A stretch of DNA of 64,000 nucleotides, from the NCBI GenBank assembly GCA_032164245.1, contig JAVMKO010000006.1, positions 2,247,001-2,311,000 on the forward strand, in the 5' to 3' direction. The DNA is from Sternotherus odoratus (lineage: Eukaryota; Chordata; Testudines; Kinosternidae). Below the pieces are notes generated by a model. The model saw only the letters and a program-made list of their open reading frames with translations, did no database searches and had not been told where the DNA came from. The translations under genes and the position numbers were made by a program. This document shows, one piece after another, positions 31,601 through 43,878 of this stretch (position 1 is its first letter; the number at the start of each line of letters is the position of its first letter).

Positions 31601-33541
31601 CCAGCTTTCGACAGAACTCCCTAACTGCAGCTCCAGCATTTGCAGGCAGGTCTATTTGCATGTACAGAGCCCCGTTTGTGAGCTGCTGTTCATGGAAATG
31701 AATGACCGTATTATGTATTATCAGCATACTTCATCTAAGGAGGCTCAGAGAAGATTTGTCCCCCAGCTAGGCTAATTGGAGGTCTGATTTACTACACACG
31801 TTCTGACGTGTAAATCCATGTTTGTTATTTAATCACTTGTTGGAACTGAACCTTAACTGCCAACCCTGTCAAAGCGTAGTGTGTTGTCATGCCGTAGCAC
31901 AGAAATGCTGCCTCCTGAAAACAACACAAATGGCCACAACCTCAGTGCCTAAAATAAACAAGATGCCAATGATACCCAGGTCACCTGCTCGGGAGACGAG
32001 AAGGGATAATTTACACCAGAACTGGTTCCAAACCAAAGTCCCAGGTACAAACAGCAAATGCAAACTTCCTGCCTCTCTAACAGAACACACAAAATCCCAA
32101 CTACTCACCCATGGGGTCTGAAATGCAGCTACAAAATGTGAACTTTCCATTGAGCCCGAGTGCTCAGATTTGGCCCCTTCCGGAGGTGGTGTGGAGCTAT
32201 GAATTCTATCTGTGTTTTGATCTGTTCTGGCTTATCTCTGGTGGGCGCTGTGTCATGTCATTTGAAGAATATTTCTTTCTTAGATCTAAGCTAAAAGACG
32301 TCCCCACTCACCTAGGGAGTTGTAGAACTGTAACAAATAATCTGAAAGCTGAACAACGGAGAGAAGCATAAAGAAATCTCTCGGCAGTTAAGGCTTTGAT
32401 GGTGGGGTGGCCAGATTGGGGAGGAGGATAGTTTGCATAGTGAGCTTTGTCAGTGGCAATCAGGAATGGCTGTCTTTGGCCCATCAGCAAGAGGCATGAA
32501 GAGAGGAAAAAGGGAACGGAGATCAATGCCTCCGACAGTGTGCACAGTGCAGAGAGTGAACAATTTCAAACAGCTTCTTCCAAGAGGGGGGAAAGCTTTC
32601 ATCCAACCAGCAAGCAGAGGAAGGTGTAATCAGTATGTGACCCTTTGTTTTGGTTTATTTATCTTGGCTGAAAGATACTTCAAATGAGCAAAGAAAGTTA
32701 ATTTAAAGTTTGCAGAGGCGGGAAGTTCAGGTGTGAAATCAGCAATTAGATAAAATGCACAAGTCAGGTTTTCAAATAATGGCACTTGAAAATAAACAAC
32801 AAGAGATACGCAAATTGCTGCTTAGGCACTGAGGCTCAATTACTTACTAGACAGATATAAACTAACGGCAGAGCATGGGCTACATCGTCTGCAATGGGCA
32901 CAGCCACAAAAATGGACTTGCAACATCTTGTGTTTCCTCCTGCACCTTTTCACAGGCAACGTGGATTACTGTACAAGCAGCAGGTACCCAACCTGCTCCT
33001 GCAGATACATATCTGGGCACACAAATGTGAACTGCTGCACACAGAGCAAATGTGCCTGTTCCCGTATATTGGGCTCTCTATCTATCAAAACCCAGCCTCT
33101 TCTTGGAATGAACGAATAGTAATTACAAAACTTGGCAGCTCTTCACCTCTTGGTGCAATCCGTCTTTCACCTGCTTCTCTAATGCCAGGCTTTCAAATGC
33201 AGAGGTCCAACTGAAAGGCATCTAAATCCGGATTTAGCCACCAAAATACCTGGTCAGATTTCAGAGGTGCTGATCACCTGCAACACCCATTGGTGCAATA
33301 GCATAGAATAGGCTACTGGTATATAGAGTGAGTGAGTGTGTGTGTATGAACTTTTTCATTGCACTCCATATGGCTCCAATCCTAAAAACCCTTTCACACA
33401 TGCTTAACTTTAGTCACCTGAGTAGGAGGGCGGAATCTCTGTGCCAGGTCTCTGTGATATTAAAACATGCAGGGAAGAGGAAGAGCATTCACTTGTGTGT
33501 AAAGTAACCTAAGTAAGTTGGTGTTTGCAGGAAAAGTACCT
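31600..33541. other. No recognised feature
   Basis: No gene, RNA or clear repeat. A short GTGAGTGAGTGTGTGTG tract lies near 33,328. The left TSD of the next LTR (TACCT) is at 33,537-33,541. Confidence 0.35.
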
Positions 33542-34302
33542 TGTAAGAGTGTCCTACCCTGCCTCTGTGCTCTTGAGTTCAGAGAAAGGGACTCTTGTAT
33601 GCCAGACTAACTAACTTTAACTGCTCCCCATCTTAAGTTAATTCTCTACACCCCCAGACTCCCACACTTTACCAGCTGGGAACTTGTGGACCCCCGGCTG
33701 CCACCATCTGAGTAAATCTCCAAGGCCCTGGAGGGGTTTCCCAGACTCCCCCAAACCTCCCCGTTTTCTCTCTCCCTGAGAGATAAGGGTACTCTTGCTG
33801 TATCACTCCCACTGATAGCCCAGGGCAAGACAACACAGAACTCCGGTCTCTCTCTCTCTCTCTGAGATTACCAGATTTAAGCTCAGATCACTTTACTAGA
33901 ATTACCAGACAATTCTTATGAGTATAAAAAGTTTAATAAAGAAAGAGAATAAGCATACACTTAATACACTACACAGATATAGAATTTCCTAACCTTAATC
34001 TTCTTGCATAAACTAACTTCTCCCCTTCTCTGCTAATTACACAGATAGAGACACCAAGATCAAATGCAAAGCTTTTATGCAGGACAATTCTTACTTACAG
34101 TTAGCTAGTTATGAAGTCATACAGAGAAAAGACAAAGTTGGAGGTCCATAGTTGGACCAGAGGTCTGAGTCAATTCAAAGCCCAAATTGAACTAAACTTT
34201 ACTTCCTGGTCTCTCTGTGTCTAGCCAGACTGCTCTGACGACACGGCCTTCTCAGGTAACATTAGCCCCACCCAGACAAGGCAACACTCCACACTTATGA
34301 CA
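33542..34302 (-). mobile_element. Solo LTR, second family (5-bp TSD TACCT)
   Basis: On the minus strand it runs from TGTCATAAGTGTGGAG to GGACACTCTTACA, giving TG...CA ends. TACCT lies at 33,537-33,541 and 34,303-34,307. Its sequence differs from the LTRs at 12.5 and 48.9 kb, but the TSD length is the same. A TC-rich microsatellite (33,846-33,863) lies within. No internal retroviral genes are adjacent. I identify it by ends and target copy only, since no coding region is available to place the family. Confidence 0.75.
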
Positions 34303-34425
34303 TACCTATATTGTGGGGTGGGGGAGGACACACAGAAAACATGCTAGCTATAGACAGCGTGTGTAAGATACTTTCTCTACAGTTATTTCAGTCAAATGTG
34401 TTTAAAAAGACACAACATTTCCTTT

Positions 34426-34594
34426 AAAAGCGATAAAGAGTCTTGTAGCACCTTATAGACTAATGGATGTTTAGGAGCATACCTTTTCGCCCACAAACCC
34501 TTATGCTCTTAACATCTGTTAGTCTATAAGGTGCTATAAGACTCTTTGTCGCTTTTGTGGATCCAGACTAACATGGCCACCTCTCTAATACCGA
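34426..34594. mobile_element. Foldback Penelope-like tail with 11-bp TSD
   Basis: Two copies of the Penelope 3' tail lie head to head: left arm 34,426-34,482, right arm 34,501-34,556, about 90 percent complementary, with an 18-base loop. The right side continues through CCAGACTAACATGGCCACCT to the end. ACATTTCCTTT (34,415-34,425) and ACGTTTCCTTT (34,595-34,605) flank the unit, an 11-bp target duplication with one difference, showing it inserted as one unit. Confidence 0.82.
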
Positions 34595-34605
34595 ACGTTT
34601 CCTTT

Positions 34606-36739
34606 GAACTGGAGCGTGTCCTGCACTACATACCACTGCCTGGTGTGTGGCTCTCCGGGCCACCTCTTCAGACTTAAGTTAAGCATTTCAAACCATCTCC
34701 ATTAGGTGGCCTGATGTCCAGCTGGGCTGAACACTAGAGCGTCTATGACGGGGACTATTTACCTCCACTGGAAGCCGCAAATCCCCTATCACTTTTTTGT
34801 CTTTTCTGAGTGGGAATCAGCTGCTTGATTGAGCTGGAAATGCTGGGATTTCCAGACTTTAAAGTCTTTGCTGCAGGCAAAAGATTCCTCCTCCCCCTCC
34901 TTGTGCCCTCCTATGGCACATGCTTGTCTGGGGACGCTAGAGGGAGAGCAGGATGGTGACCCCAAAAACTCATAGAACAAAGCTCTCAAAGCACCATGGA
35001 AGAAACCTCTACCTCCGGACCTGGCGGGAGAACAATCAGCCCCTAGTTCAGCCAGTGTTCCAGTAGGTGGCACTGACAGGTGGGAGAGGAAATTCTAGCC
35101 TCTGAGACAGGAAATGCCCCAGCAGTCTCATGCCTGATGGAGCAGAAGATTCCCACCACGGAGAAATTCCCATGCACCGCCAGTCTCTCTGCCCCTGTAA
35201 AATGACTGCAGCGCAGAAGAAAGCCCTGAGATGCTTGTGGAAGAAGCGGACGAGGTCTCATTAAGAGGGGGTGACAAGATACAAGAGATAAGCTAGGCCT
35301 TGAAGATGGGTGGTAAAAGGGGAACCAGCAGAGAGATTAATGAATAATGTTCAAGTGTGGTGGACATTTGTGATCGTGGGCCTGCAAATGCTTTCAGACA
35401 GATGTTCTTTCTGCCTGGGAAGAAGAGGGTTTATTCCCATCATAAGTATGTTGATTTCTTTGGACCCCGAGTGTCAATTCACAATTTGTTTTAGAAATGT
35501 GTCAGATTGGCCCGAGCAGTGAGTCCCACCCATTGCACTGTGACACACTGCAGCAGAAATGTTGGGATTTCATCCTTCGACAGCCACATGAACTACCTCA
35601 AAAACATTTCATGATTTTCATGCACAATCACGAGATCACAAGGCCAAGCGTCAGTCCTTATGCAGAGCTCTACAAAAGCACTGCAGCTCAGGGGCCAGGG
35701 AAGAGTCAATTGTGGATCAAAACTTACCGACTTTACTCACTGGAGGTGAATTTCATAGCAGGGCAGAGGAGCAGTGCCAGGTTTTTGCACCACCTACGTT
35801 CCAGTTCAGCCCAGAGCCCCTCTGCCCTGGGGTGACTTTCACCCTCCTGTGAGTGAGACCCGCAGGATTTGGCCCCTAGTTTCCTGGGAAAAAAAGAGCT
35901 AACAAGCAGGATTAACCTTGAATACATAAAAAGACCATTATTGTTTTATAAACAGCTTTGAAACTGTGTAAAATAAGTGTCCTGTCACATCTGCCCCTCC
36001 GCTGATTGCTGGAATCAGTCAATTAACCAGCTGAGTAAGCAGAACTCACTCTATTTCGCTGACTTAAAAATCACAGCACAGTTACTTACAAATTCCTTTC
36101 TTGTTTTTCTTTTCAAATCCTGTAGATGCAGCAATCCTTTTGTCCCTTGGCAACTTCACGCGGTCTCGGAAGGGCTTCGGAAAGAAATAGTTGCCTCTTT
36201 TACTTTTCTAATTCTGCGTCCAGCCTTCAAAATGAGCGCCAGACAGGTTCTAAACTGCCCTTGGATTTCAAATAGTGCTAACCTGGGGGTGAGCCAGCAA
36301 ACTGCTCCCAGTCCTGACCATTAGTCCCGGCTTCTTGCTTTTGTTTAAAACAATGGCAAAAATCATGTTGGGGAAAAACATGCTAACGAATCTGGGAAGT
36401 GAAAGCCTCCTTGTTCCCTTTGGCCATGTCCTGCCTTGAAATCACCCAAGTTCTGCTACATCCAGTGTGCTATAGCCCAGAATAATGTTCAGATATGAAA
36501 CAGGAACTTCTCTTCAAATCAAACCTTCAGGCCTTCCTGGGAGATATGCTCTAGTCACACACAAATCATTAGCCACAATTCAGGGAGAATGGGTGAAATT
36601 CGATGGCCTACAATATATAGCCGGTCAGTCAAAATGATCTTGGTCCTGCTGACCTTCATCTCTATACATCTAGGATGGAGTCCTGGTCACTGGTGTACTT
36701 CCCACCTCACCTCCTCCTCTTCCTGTGTCTCGACTCGTG
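34606..36739. other. No recognised feature
   Basis: No gene, RNA or clear repeat. Several short open frames (35,497-35,835, 35,977-36,324) lack any recognised domain. Confidence 0.35.
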
Positions 36740-36860
36740 TGCTAAGATTGCAAGCTCTCTGGGGCATGGACTGTGTTTGCCACATGTGTGTTCACGGCCT
36801 AGCACAGTGATGCCTTGACCCTAGCTGGGGCTCCAGCATAAATAAAACTCATAATAATCA
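36740..36860 (+). repeat. L2-type LINE 3' end fragment
   Basis: TAAGATTGCAAGCTCTCTGG, GGCATGGACTGTG, GGCCTAGCACAGTG, then an ATAAATAAAACTCATAATAA tail: the L2 3' UTR in order. Confidence 0.6.
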
Positions 36861-37518
36861 TGAATTATAAATCAGGTTTTTCCAAAGTCCTTTTGTGCAG
36901 AGATGATATTTGTCTCACAGTTCCGCTCCTGGATAACCACGAACTCTGAGTCCTGACCAGATTAACACGGTCAGTGTAGTTTCTGTTGTGCCCACACAGC
37001 CTCAAGATACAAGTCGGTGGGGTTATGTCAACTGAGAATTTGGCTCTCCATGTCCACCATGGCATAGGCTACTCTACACAGGCAGGAATTTCCTACTGTC
37101 CTCGTCGACTTCCTCCTTCCTCTAGCCGAGCACTGTGGGCTGTCATTTAAAAACTTGCTCACGATTTCCTGCCCATTCCAGGGAATCTGGCACTTTTCTT
37201 TTGACCCAGGGCTATAAATATAAACTGCCTCCCCCGCCCCCGTCCCAGGAGAGCCCTTATGTGCTGACCTCTGCCAGCCTCCGCTGGGGCTGGTTCCCTT
37301 GGACTTGAGCCCTTCCCACTGTCCCCAAACACAAATATGACACCTTGGTCAATCACAACTTGAAAATGATCGAAGGCACCATCCCGGGTCCCCACTCCAC
37401 AACATCCCTACAGCCCACACACATGGCACAGAGAGAGTCAGTGCCAATGGCTGGCTTCAGCAACAGAGAGAATCCAGGAACCAGTTCATGGGAAGCAGGA
37501 ACACATAGAGCATCCGTG
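36861..37518. other. No recognised feature
   Basis: A 78-codon minus-strand frame at 37,159-37,395 has no recognised domain. Nothing else seen. Confidence 0.3.
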
Positions 37519-37910
37519 TAAGAGAGCTTTATACAGTTGATCGTGTGTGCCCCACTAAGCGTGTTAAGTCAGTGGAGTGCGTCCATAGTATGGTTGCTAG
37601 CATCAACTCTTGGAGCGGTGCACTGTGGGTAGCTATCCCACAGTCTCCACAGTCTCCACCGCACATTGACATTCCGGTTTTTTGAATGGGGTTCTGCCTG
37701 CACAGATTCTTCTCCCCATATTGTGATCAGATCCAGGTCCTCCTGTTCCGTCCATGCTGGATCTCTTTTGTGATTCTGGGACTGCAGGAAATGAAATTCA
37801 AAAGTTCTCGGGGCTCTCGACAAAACTGGATTGGTTGTGTGGACGCATTTAGTTTTAATTCGCTATAACGTGGCTAATTGCAATATAATCGCATACTGTA
37901 GACCAGGCCT
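37519..37910 (-). mobile_element. Harbinger-derived nonautonomous element with Myb exon remnant
   Basis: The right end reads AGGCCTGGTCTACAGTATGC on the minus strand, a terminal repeat style seen in such elements. It is followed by a fragment coding for a Myb/SANT-like start, then CACAGTGCACCGCTCC, GTTGATGCTAGCAACC and GACTTAACACGCTTAGTG words. The other terminus is truncated or unclear, and no TSD is proven. Confidence 0.55.
37569..37823 (-). pseudogene. Myb/SANT-like domain fragment (Harbinger partner gene)
   Basis: An 84-codon minus-strand frame contains DPAWTEQEDLDLITIWGEES followed by VQAEPHSKNRN, matching the first helix and linker of the trihelix/Myb-like protein carried by Harbinger elements. 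Compare NHELLDLISCWEEAAVQ in the gene at 22,374-24,208. After about 35 residues the similarity stops at a short duplicated GGAGACTGTGGAGACTGTGG, so helices two and three are missing. It is the remnant of a deletion derivative and cannot fold into a complete DNA-binding domain. Confidence 0.6.
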
Positions 37911-39200
37911 CAGAGACAGGGCACCAGGCTAGTTGGCCCCCTGGTCTAATCTGTTATATTCGGCATGTGTATTTTTTTCAACTACAAGAAACAGGGAATA
38001 AAACGTGCCTGGTGCTCTAACATGCAGAATGTAAGATGTGTGTTTAAGCCTCAAAGAGGTCTTTACTCACACTCCGTTATTGTGTCGTGGGAACTTTTAG
38101 TCATTGTTCAGCATACACACCAGAAATAAGAAGGACATTTATGCTGAACATTCGCTGAAGGTAAAAAACAATTTCAATCTGTTTCCAAATGATTTTTGGA
38201 GAGGAAGGAAGGGGGAACATTTCTGTCATTCAACTTTGTTTACATGGTTTTTTCTATTCCACTTTCTCACCTGGATCCGTTTTTTAGCTACAATCCAAGT
38301 ATGACAGGGATCTGAAAGTGAGAAAGAAGAACTTGGATGAAAAGGTTGGGCCATCTGGAGAAAAGAACCGTTATTAAGTTGTTCTCTCTTTTCTCTTTGT
38401 AGTCCACTGATCCCATAAAACTGAGCTGACTGGTGGCTTTTGAGGTTGTACATCCTGGGCTGCTGTAAAGGAAATTGCCTTCTTGATCCAGGACACCTGA
38501 GCCTGAGAAGATAAAAGGAATTGGTGAGCAGCAAGTCGAAAAATCAATCCAACACTGCTTACTGCATTGTGGTAGCATTTTAAAATGTGGCTCTGGCTTA
38601 GAAATAGGGTTTCTATTTAACTCTCGCTGATAAGTTTAGTGTGGTCATTGTCCATTTCCTTTCAGTGGGAACGAGGGCCGCAAATGTTTTCTCATTAGAA
38701 AACTGCATGCGGGATATCAGTGTAGTACTGGTGTCATTTCTGAGGCCCAAGTGTTCCACTTGCTCACAACTACTGTTACACTGAATGAATCGGAAAGGTT
38801 TGCTTCATAGCTAGACTTCCCTCTTGCCTTCTCTCGAACAGGTTATTTCTGATTCCTATAATTGTATAAAAATGAGTGAGTGAGACTGGCATACATCTTT
38901 TTCCAATCACATCTTATTAAAAATCATTGTTTTCTTATTCAAAGTAAATAACCCTCAGGGTTATATGAAAAAAGCTCATTGCAATATCAAGGACTGTTTA
39001 GTGACCAGGTGAGAGATGCCTGCATAGTGAAGAAGAAAAAAACACTATGAAATAACACCATAGTCAGGATGCCAGATAATCTTCATCACCCCTGTGTTAC
39101 GATACCATCTTGGCATTGAAAATGGTGATTTAATGTCACACTGTTCTGCGTTAAGTAAAGTTAATGACATTTCCCAACACAACAGAAAGTTGCGCTTATT
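37911..39200. other. No recognised feature
   Basis: No gene, RNA or clear repeat; AT-leaning unique-looking sequence. Confidence 0.35.
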
Positions 39201-39421
39201 ACATAAGAACATAAGAGAGGCCATACTGGGTCAGACCAAAGGTCTATCTAGCCCAGTATCCTGTCCTCCAACATTGGCCAATAGCAAGTGCCCCAGAGGG
39301 AATGAACAGAACAGGAAATCAACACGTGATCCATCCCCTGTCGCCTGTTCCCAACTTCTGGCAAACACCATCCTGACTAATATTGATGGACCTATCCTCC
39401 ATGAATTTATCTAGTTCTTTT
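39201..39421 (-). mobile_element. CR1 LINE 3' end
   Basis: On the minus strand: end of ORF2 (LDKFMEDRSI-like; on + as TCCTCCATGAATTTATCTAG), then the 3' UTR with GGGATGGATCACGTG, TTCCCTCTGGGGCACTTG and GGTCTGACCCAGTATGG, ending at ATGTTCTTATGT. Typical 5'-truncated CR1. Confidence 0.85.
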
Positions 39422-39592
39422 TTGTTTTATTGACAAAACCAATACATTCTTTCAAAGGGATTTTGATTACCATAAGTAACAAGAATTTCAGATGTAATGC
39501 ATGTGTATGTGTAGCAGACTATATTTATTGCATGAGAAAGAAAAAGTGTAGGTGTGTGAAAGACAAAGTGAAGGAAACAAGAGAGAAAAATA
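39422..39592. other. Spacer, no recognised feature
   Basis: AT-rich spacer between a CR1 end and a Penelope tail. Confidence 0.35.
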
Positions 39593-39821
39593 GAATCAGA
39601 GAGGTAGCCATGTTAGTCTGGAATTGCAGAAGTGACAAAGAGTCCTGTGGCACCTTAAAGACTAACTAAAGTATTGAAGCATAAGCTTTCGTGGGCTAAT
39701 ACCCACTTCATGGGATGCATGCAGTGGAAGTATCCAGGGGCAGGTATAAATAAATAGGCAAGAACCAGGTTAGAGATAACAAGGTTAATCCAATCAAGCT
39801 GAACCAGCTTGTTATCTCTAA
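39593..39821 (-). mobile_element. Penelope-like element 3' tail
   Basis: Starts GAATCAGAGAGGTAGCCATG and ends CTTGTTATCTCTAA. It is collinear with the tail of the element at 42,412, including GGGCTAATACCCACTTCATG and the 14-base inverted repeat TTAGAGATAACAAG (39,770-39,783, complement at 39,808-39,821). The coding part is absent. Confidence 0.85.
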
Positions 39822-42411
39822 TCACCATTCCTGATTAGAACCACCCAGTACGTCCTCAGAGGCCCAAACCCTCACAGAATTTCTTCTCCCCTCCAGTTTT
39901 CTTTTCCTGTATGGGGGACAATTTGGCCCACAATCAAGCACAGCATGATCAAACCTCAGGGCTTGTTTTTTGAAGGCCTTGCACATCACCTGTATAGTAC
40001 AAATGCAGAACCCTGTCATTCTGATCCTGTGCCCTTTTACACCCACTTTGCACTGGTGTAAGTGACCACAGATGGTGTAAAGCTGCAGAGCCTCAGACCC
40101 TTCAGTGCCTATGTTCTAGGATTTCCCACAAATCTAGCCAACACCAGCATCCTATCTGCCAAATGCAAAATGAGAAACGGCAGAGAACAAGACCTACTCA
40201 CTTTTCACAGCACTGGTGTTCATAGCTTTCAATGCTGATAATACCCTGTGAGACCCCTTCCTCTCTTCTAGTGAACAGGGTTGAACTACCAGGTGTTATC
40301 TGCAAATGCGTGTCTATATAAACAAAATAAGCCGGAGGGGCCAGGCTGGGGATGTTTCAAACAGTAATCTGTGGGCATTTTAGTGAAGCAAGTCCATGAA
40401 TAAAATCCACACAGTGTTACAGCAACATGTTATCACAGAAAACAAACTTTTGGAGCTGACAGATCCTTATCAGCTCTCCCTGCCAACCAGAACAGATAGT
40501 CATCCTACTGACTGCTACCACGCACTTGCAGGAGTCAGACCTGGAAGCATTCGGCGCTAGAAACATTGTTTCACTTGTCACTTTTATCAAAACGGTGCAG
40601 AATAGAACAATCACTTCAAGTTTGAATTTCAAGTTTGTTCCTATGCTCCAAAGGCTCCGTGCAATTCATTTCTGTCTCTCATCTGCACCAAGTTATTTCT
40701 ATTGCATTATTAACCAGCACCTGAATAGTTTGATATATGTTCTTGGTATTTATACACAACTACAAAGGGCTCATTTCCCCCTCATGCACAGCTTCTACCA
40801 AAGTCAGTGGGAGTTGCAAACATGTCTAGAAGTGCAGAATAGGGCTATAAGGGTGTACAGTGGAGATGCATGGGTAATCTCTAAGAACAGCTACAGGAAA
40901 TTTACTCTTCTAAACATGTGTTATTTTCCCCGCAAGAAAATGAATACCTGCTTTCAGCATATGTTCAAGTGATAGAAAAGTTTACTAAGTAATAATAACA
41001 CTTCCTGTGTCTACAGCAGGAGCTTAAGCCAATTTACAGATGCTAATAAAGTAAACTTTGTGGGCCCCAGCGAGACGGATACGTATGGGCAGGTGCAAAA
41101 ACTGAGGATCAGAAAAAAGATCCTGCAGTATCGATCTGCAGGTGGCCAGGGCGGCTCATAGCAGCTAGCGCAGGGCATCACACTGGTTACAGAGACTCTA
41201 GGGCATCTCCCAAACTCGCTATAGCAGTGATGGATTACTGGTTCTGTTTGTTCATAGGAATCAGTCCTACCACAAAGTGCATGTTTCACACGTCCTGCAT
41301 TGCAATAGGCCACACACAGTTACGGCAATGGTACATCTTAAAAGGAGGAAATAAAGCATCAAGGGAAAATCTCCACCTTTCACACACCCATCCTGAATGC
41401 CACAAAACCAGAAGATGAAAATCAATGCAGGGCGCCCGAGAAGGTGCATAGCTTATGCATGCTGAACAGATGTGCTGTGCAGGGGCTTCCCACACACTGT
41501 TGTGGAAGCCCTGGAAGGTCCGTGACTAGGTAGCTACACAAACCAAGCACCCCTCCCCCCCACACACACAATGAGGGCCTTAACAGCAGCTGAGGTTACT
41601 GGTCCTGACCCTGCAGCTGTAGCCAGAGAGGAGGGTTTCCACTAACCCTCCAAGGAATAACAGGAAGACTTCCATAGCCCTTGGTCCTCTTGAGCTCTGT
41701 GCTGGAGAAAGGGCGCGGGCTAAGAGAATAAACATTCATCGAGGGATAAATCATTGCTGGGTACTTGCTCTTTTTGTATAGTAATTTCAGTTGACCTCCA
41801 AAATAAATTTTAAAAAAACCTGCTGGGCGTCAAGGAGACTACAGGCAGCCAGGCAGATACTCAGTTCCCTCATCACGGCTTTCTCACTAGCTAGACGGCC
41901 AGTGTCATATGATGCTTTCTGAAATGATGCCATGCAGAAGAGAAGACAGTAGCCCTTCCTCCCTACGGCAGATGTTGATCCTCTCTACCCACGAGGGACC
42001 GAGCTTGTCAGCCAGGAGAGATGTGAGTCCAATACACAGGTTGTGTATGGAGTATTCTCAAGGTTTGTAGTTCTACTGTGTGAAATTCTCTCCTTGGCAG
42101 AAGGCCACACAAGGCCTATGCACCATGGAAATCCTACAGAGCCCTCAGCATGGAATCTATTTTGAGAGGTAAAGTGGGAGTTATGTGGTGCAAAGGTCTT
42201 GTGCTGGCCCCTCTGCTCAGGGGTGAAAGTCATCCTCTATGACTAAATCTAGCCCACACTCAAACCGAGAAGACTTCGTGTTTGTTTCCCTCCATACAGA
42301 CACACATTTCAGCTCAAACCTCTTCATATGGCCCCTCTTCAGCAAAGCACTAAAGCACACCAGTAACTTTAAGCACATGCCTAAGTCCCATTGAAACAAG
42401 TTACCGAAAGT
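39822..42411. other. No recognised feature
   Basis: No gene, RNA or clear repeat. The open frame at 40,526-40,972 (148 codons) has no domain I recognise and ordinary non-coding composition. Confidence 0.35.
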
Positions 42412-42572
42412 TAAGAATCAGAGATGTAGCCGTGTTAGTCTGGATCAGCAGAAGTGACAAAGAATCCTGTGGCACCTTAAAGACTAACAAAAATATTGAA
42501 AGCATAAGCTTTTGTGGGCTAATACCCACTTCATCGGATGCATGCAGTGGAAGTGTGCAGGTATAATAAAGT

Positions 42573-43342
42573 TAGGCTGACCATATTTCCTTGTGACAAA
42601 AAAGGGACATTGGGATGGCAAAAACGGGACAGGGTTATAACTCCCTTCAGACCCCAAATATAACCCTACAATGCCCGCCCCCCCCCCCCCATATCCATAA
42701 AGTCACCAATACCCAACCCTCACATAACCACCTCCAGGCCCCCTAACACCATCCCACTACCAACCCCCCAACCCCTTATACCCCCACAGCCTTCCCTACA
42801 CAACCTCTCCCCATAGCCCCCCACTGGCAACCAATACACCCCCCCAGACCCCCCCAACAGCCTCAAAACACAGCCCCACCTCCCCACAGTCTCCCACCTC
42901 CCCCATGACCCCCCAGCTCATCCCACCCCTGCAGGCCCCGCCGCTGCGCCCCCCTCCTCAGCCACCACCTGCGCTGGGCTCCGCGTTTCCTCCATGTGGG
43001 GGGGGGCAGGGGGAGCGAGGCACCAGGCAGCCCCTGCCTGGCCAGGAGCTCCACTCTGCCGTTGCGCCAGGCTCTGCTGTAACCGGCTCGCGCGACACGT
43101 GGGGACGGCCCAGCCAATCGCGCCGCGCGGGCTTTGCAGCGGCTGCGGTGGAGGGGAGGGGGGAGCAGGCCGGGGAGGGGAAGGGACTGAAGGGCTGTGG
43201 GAGGAGGCGGGACCCGGCCGTGGGTCCCTGAAATAAGCCGCGTCCCGGTTTTTTTTACGAAAAACGGGACAAATTCGATATTTTTATTAAAAAGACGGGA
43301 CGGTCAGAAAATATGTTAAAAACGGGACGTATGGTCAGCCTA
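42573..43342. mobile_element. hAT-type nonautonomous element nested in Penelope
   Basis: Ends TAGGCTGACCATATTTCC and ACGTATGGTCAGCCTA, with a 13-bp inverted TAGGCTGACCATA. AATAAAGT at 42,565-42,572 and 43,343-43,350 is an exact 8-bp target duplication. Both subterminal regions hold ACGGGACA-like words (AAACGGGACA, AAAACGGGAC). The left half is C-rich; the centre (about 42,900-43,220) is dense in CpG. No transposase. It interrupts the Penelope 3' UTR, so it is the younger insertion. Confidence 0.93.
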
Positions 43343-43416
43343 AATAAAGTAGGCAAGAACCAGGTTAGAGATAACAAGGTTAGTTCAATCAGGCTGAACT
43401 ATCTTGTTATCTCTAA

Positions 43417-43878
43417 CTAGGGAGGATGAGGTCCTCTTCTAGTAGCTGGTCTGGAGGTATGAATACTGAGAGAGGAGAAACTGCTTTTATAGTTAGCTAG
43501 CCACTCATAGTCTTTGTTCAAACGGGAACTGATGGTGTCAAATTTGCAAATGAACTGTAGCTCTGCAGTTTCTCTTTGAAGTCTGGTCTTGAAGTTTTTT
43601 TGCTGCAGGATGGTTACCTTTAAATCTGTCATTATGTGTCCAGGCAGGTTGAAGTGTTCTCCTACAGGTTTCTGTATATTGCCATTCCTGATATCTGATT
43701 TGTGTCCATTTATCCTTTTTTGTAGGGACTGTCCCGTTTGGCCGATGTACATAGTAGAGGGACATTGCTGGCACATGATGTCATATATTACGTTGGTAGA
43801 TGTGCAGGTGAACGAACCGGTGATGGTGTGGCTGATCTGGTTGGGTCCTGTGACGGTGTCGCTTGTAAGTACGGGCAA
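43417..43878 (-). pseudogene. GIY-YIG endonuclease domain of a Penelope-like element (partial)
   Basis: A 153-codon open frame coding the C-terminal endonuclease of a Penelope-like retroelement. The GIY half reads NVIYDIMCQQCPSTMYIGQT at about residues 29-48, where the cysteine pair CQQC is typical of these elements. The catalytic arginine lies in QKRINGHKSDI, followed by HFNLPGH and the closing helix RLQRETAELQFICKFDT, then LNKDYEWL. This nuclease nicks target DNA so the reverse transcriptase can prime. The apparent start methionine is internal: the sequence upstream (VTGPNQISHTITG) is normal family sequence, and the RT that should precede it is not in the window, so the copy is 5'-truncated. 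The frame itself is intact, suggesting a fairly young copy. Confidence 0.9.

Noticed and set aside
40526..40972. 148-codon ORF as a host exon
   Set aside because: No domain, no splice-site pattern and no codon bias that I could see; expected by chance in this length of AT-rich DNA.
42905..43236. CpG island promoter of a host gene
   Set aside because: It lies wholly within a hAT element bounded by an exact 8-bp target duplication.
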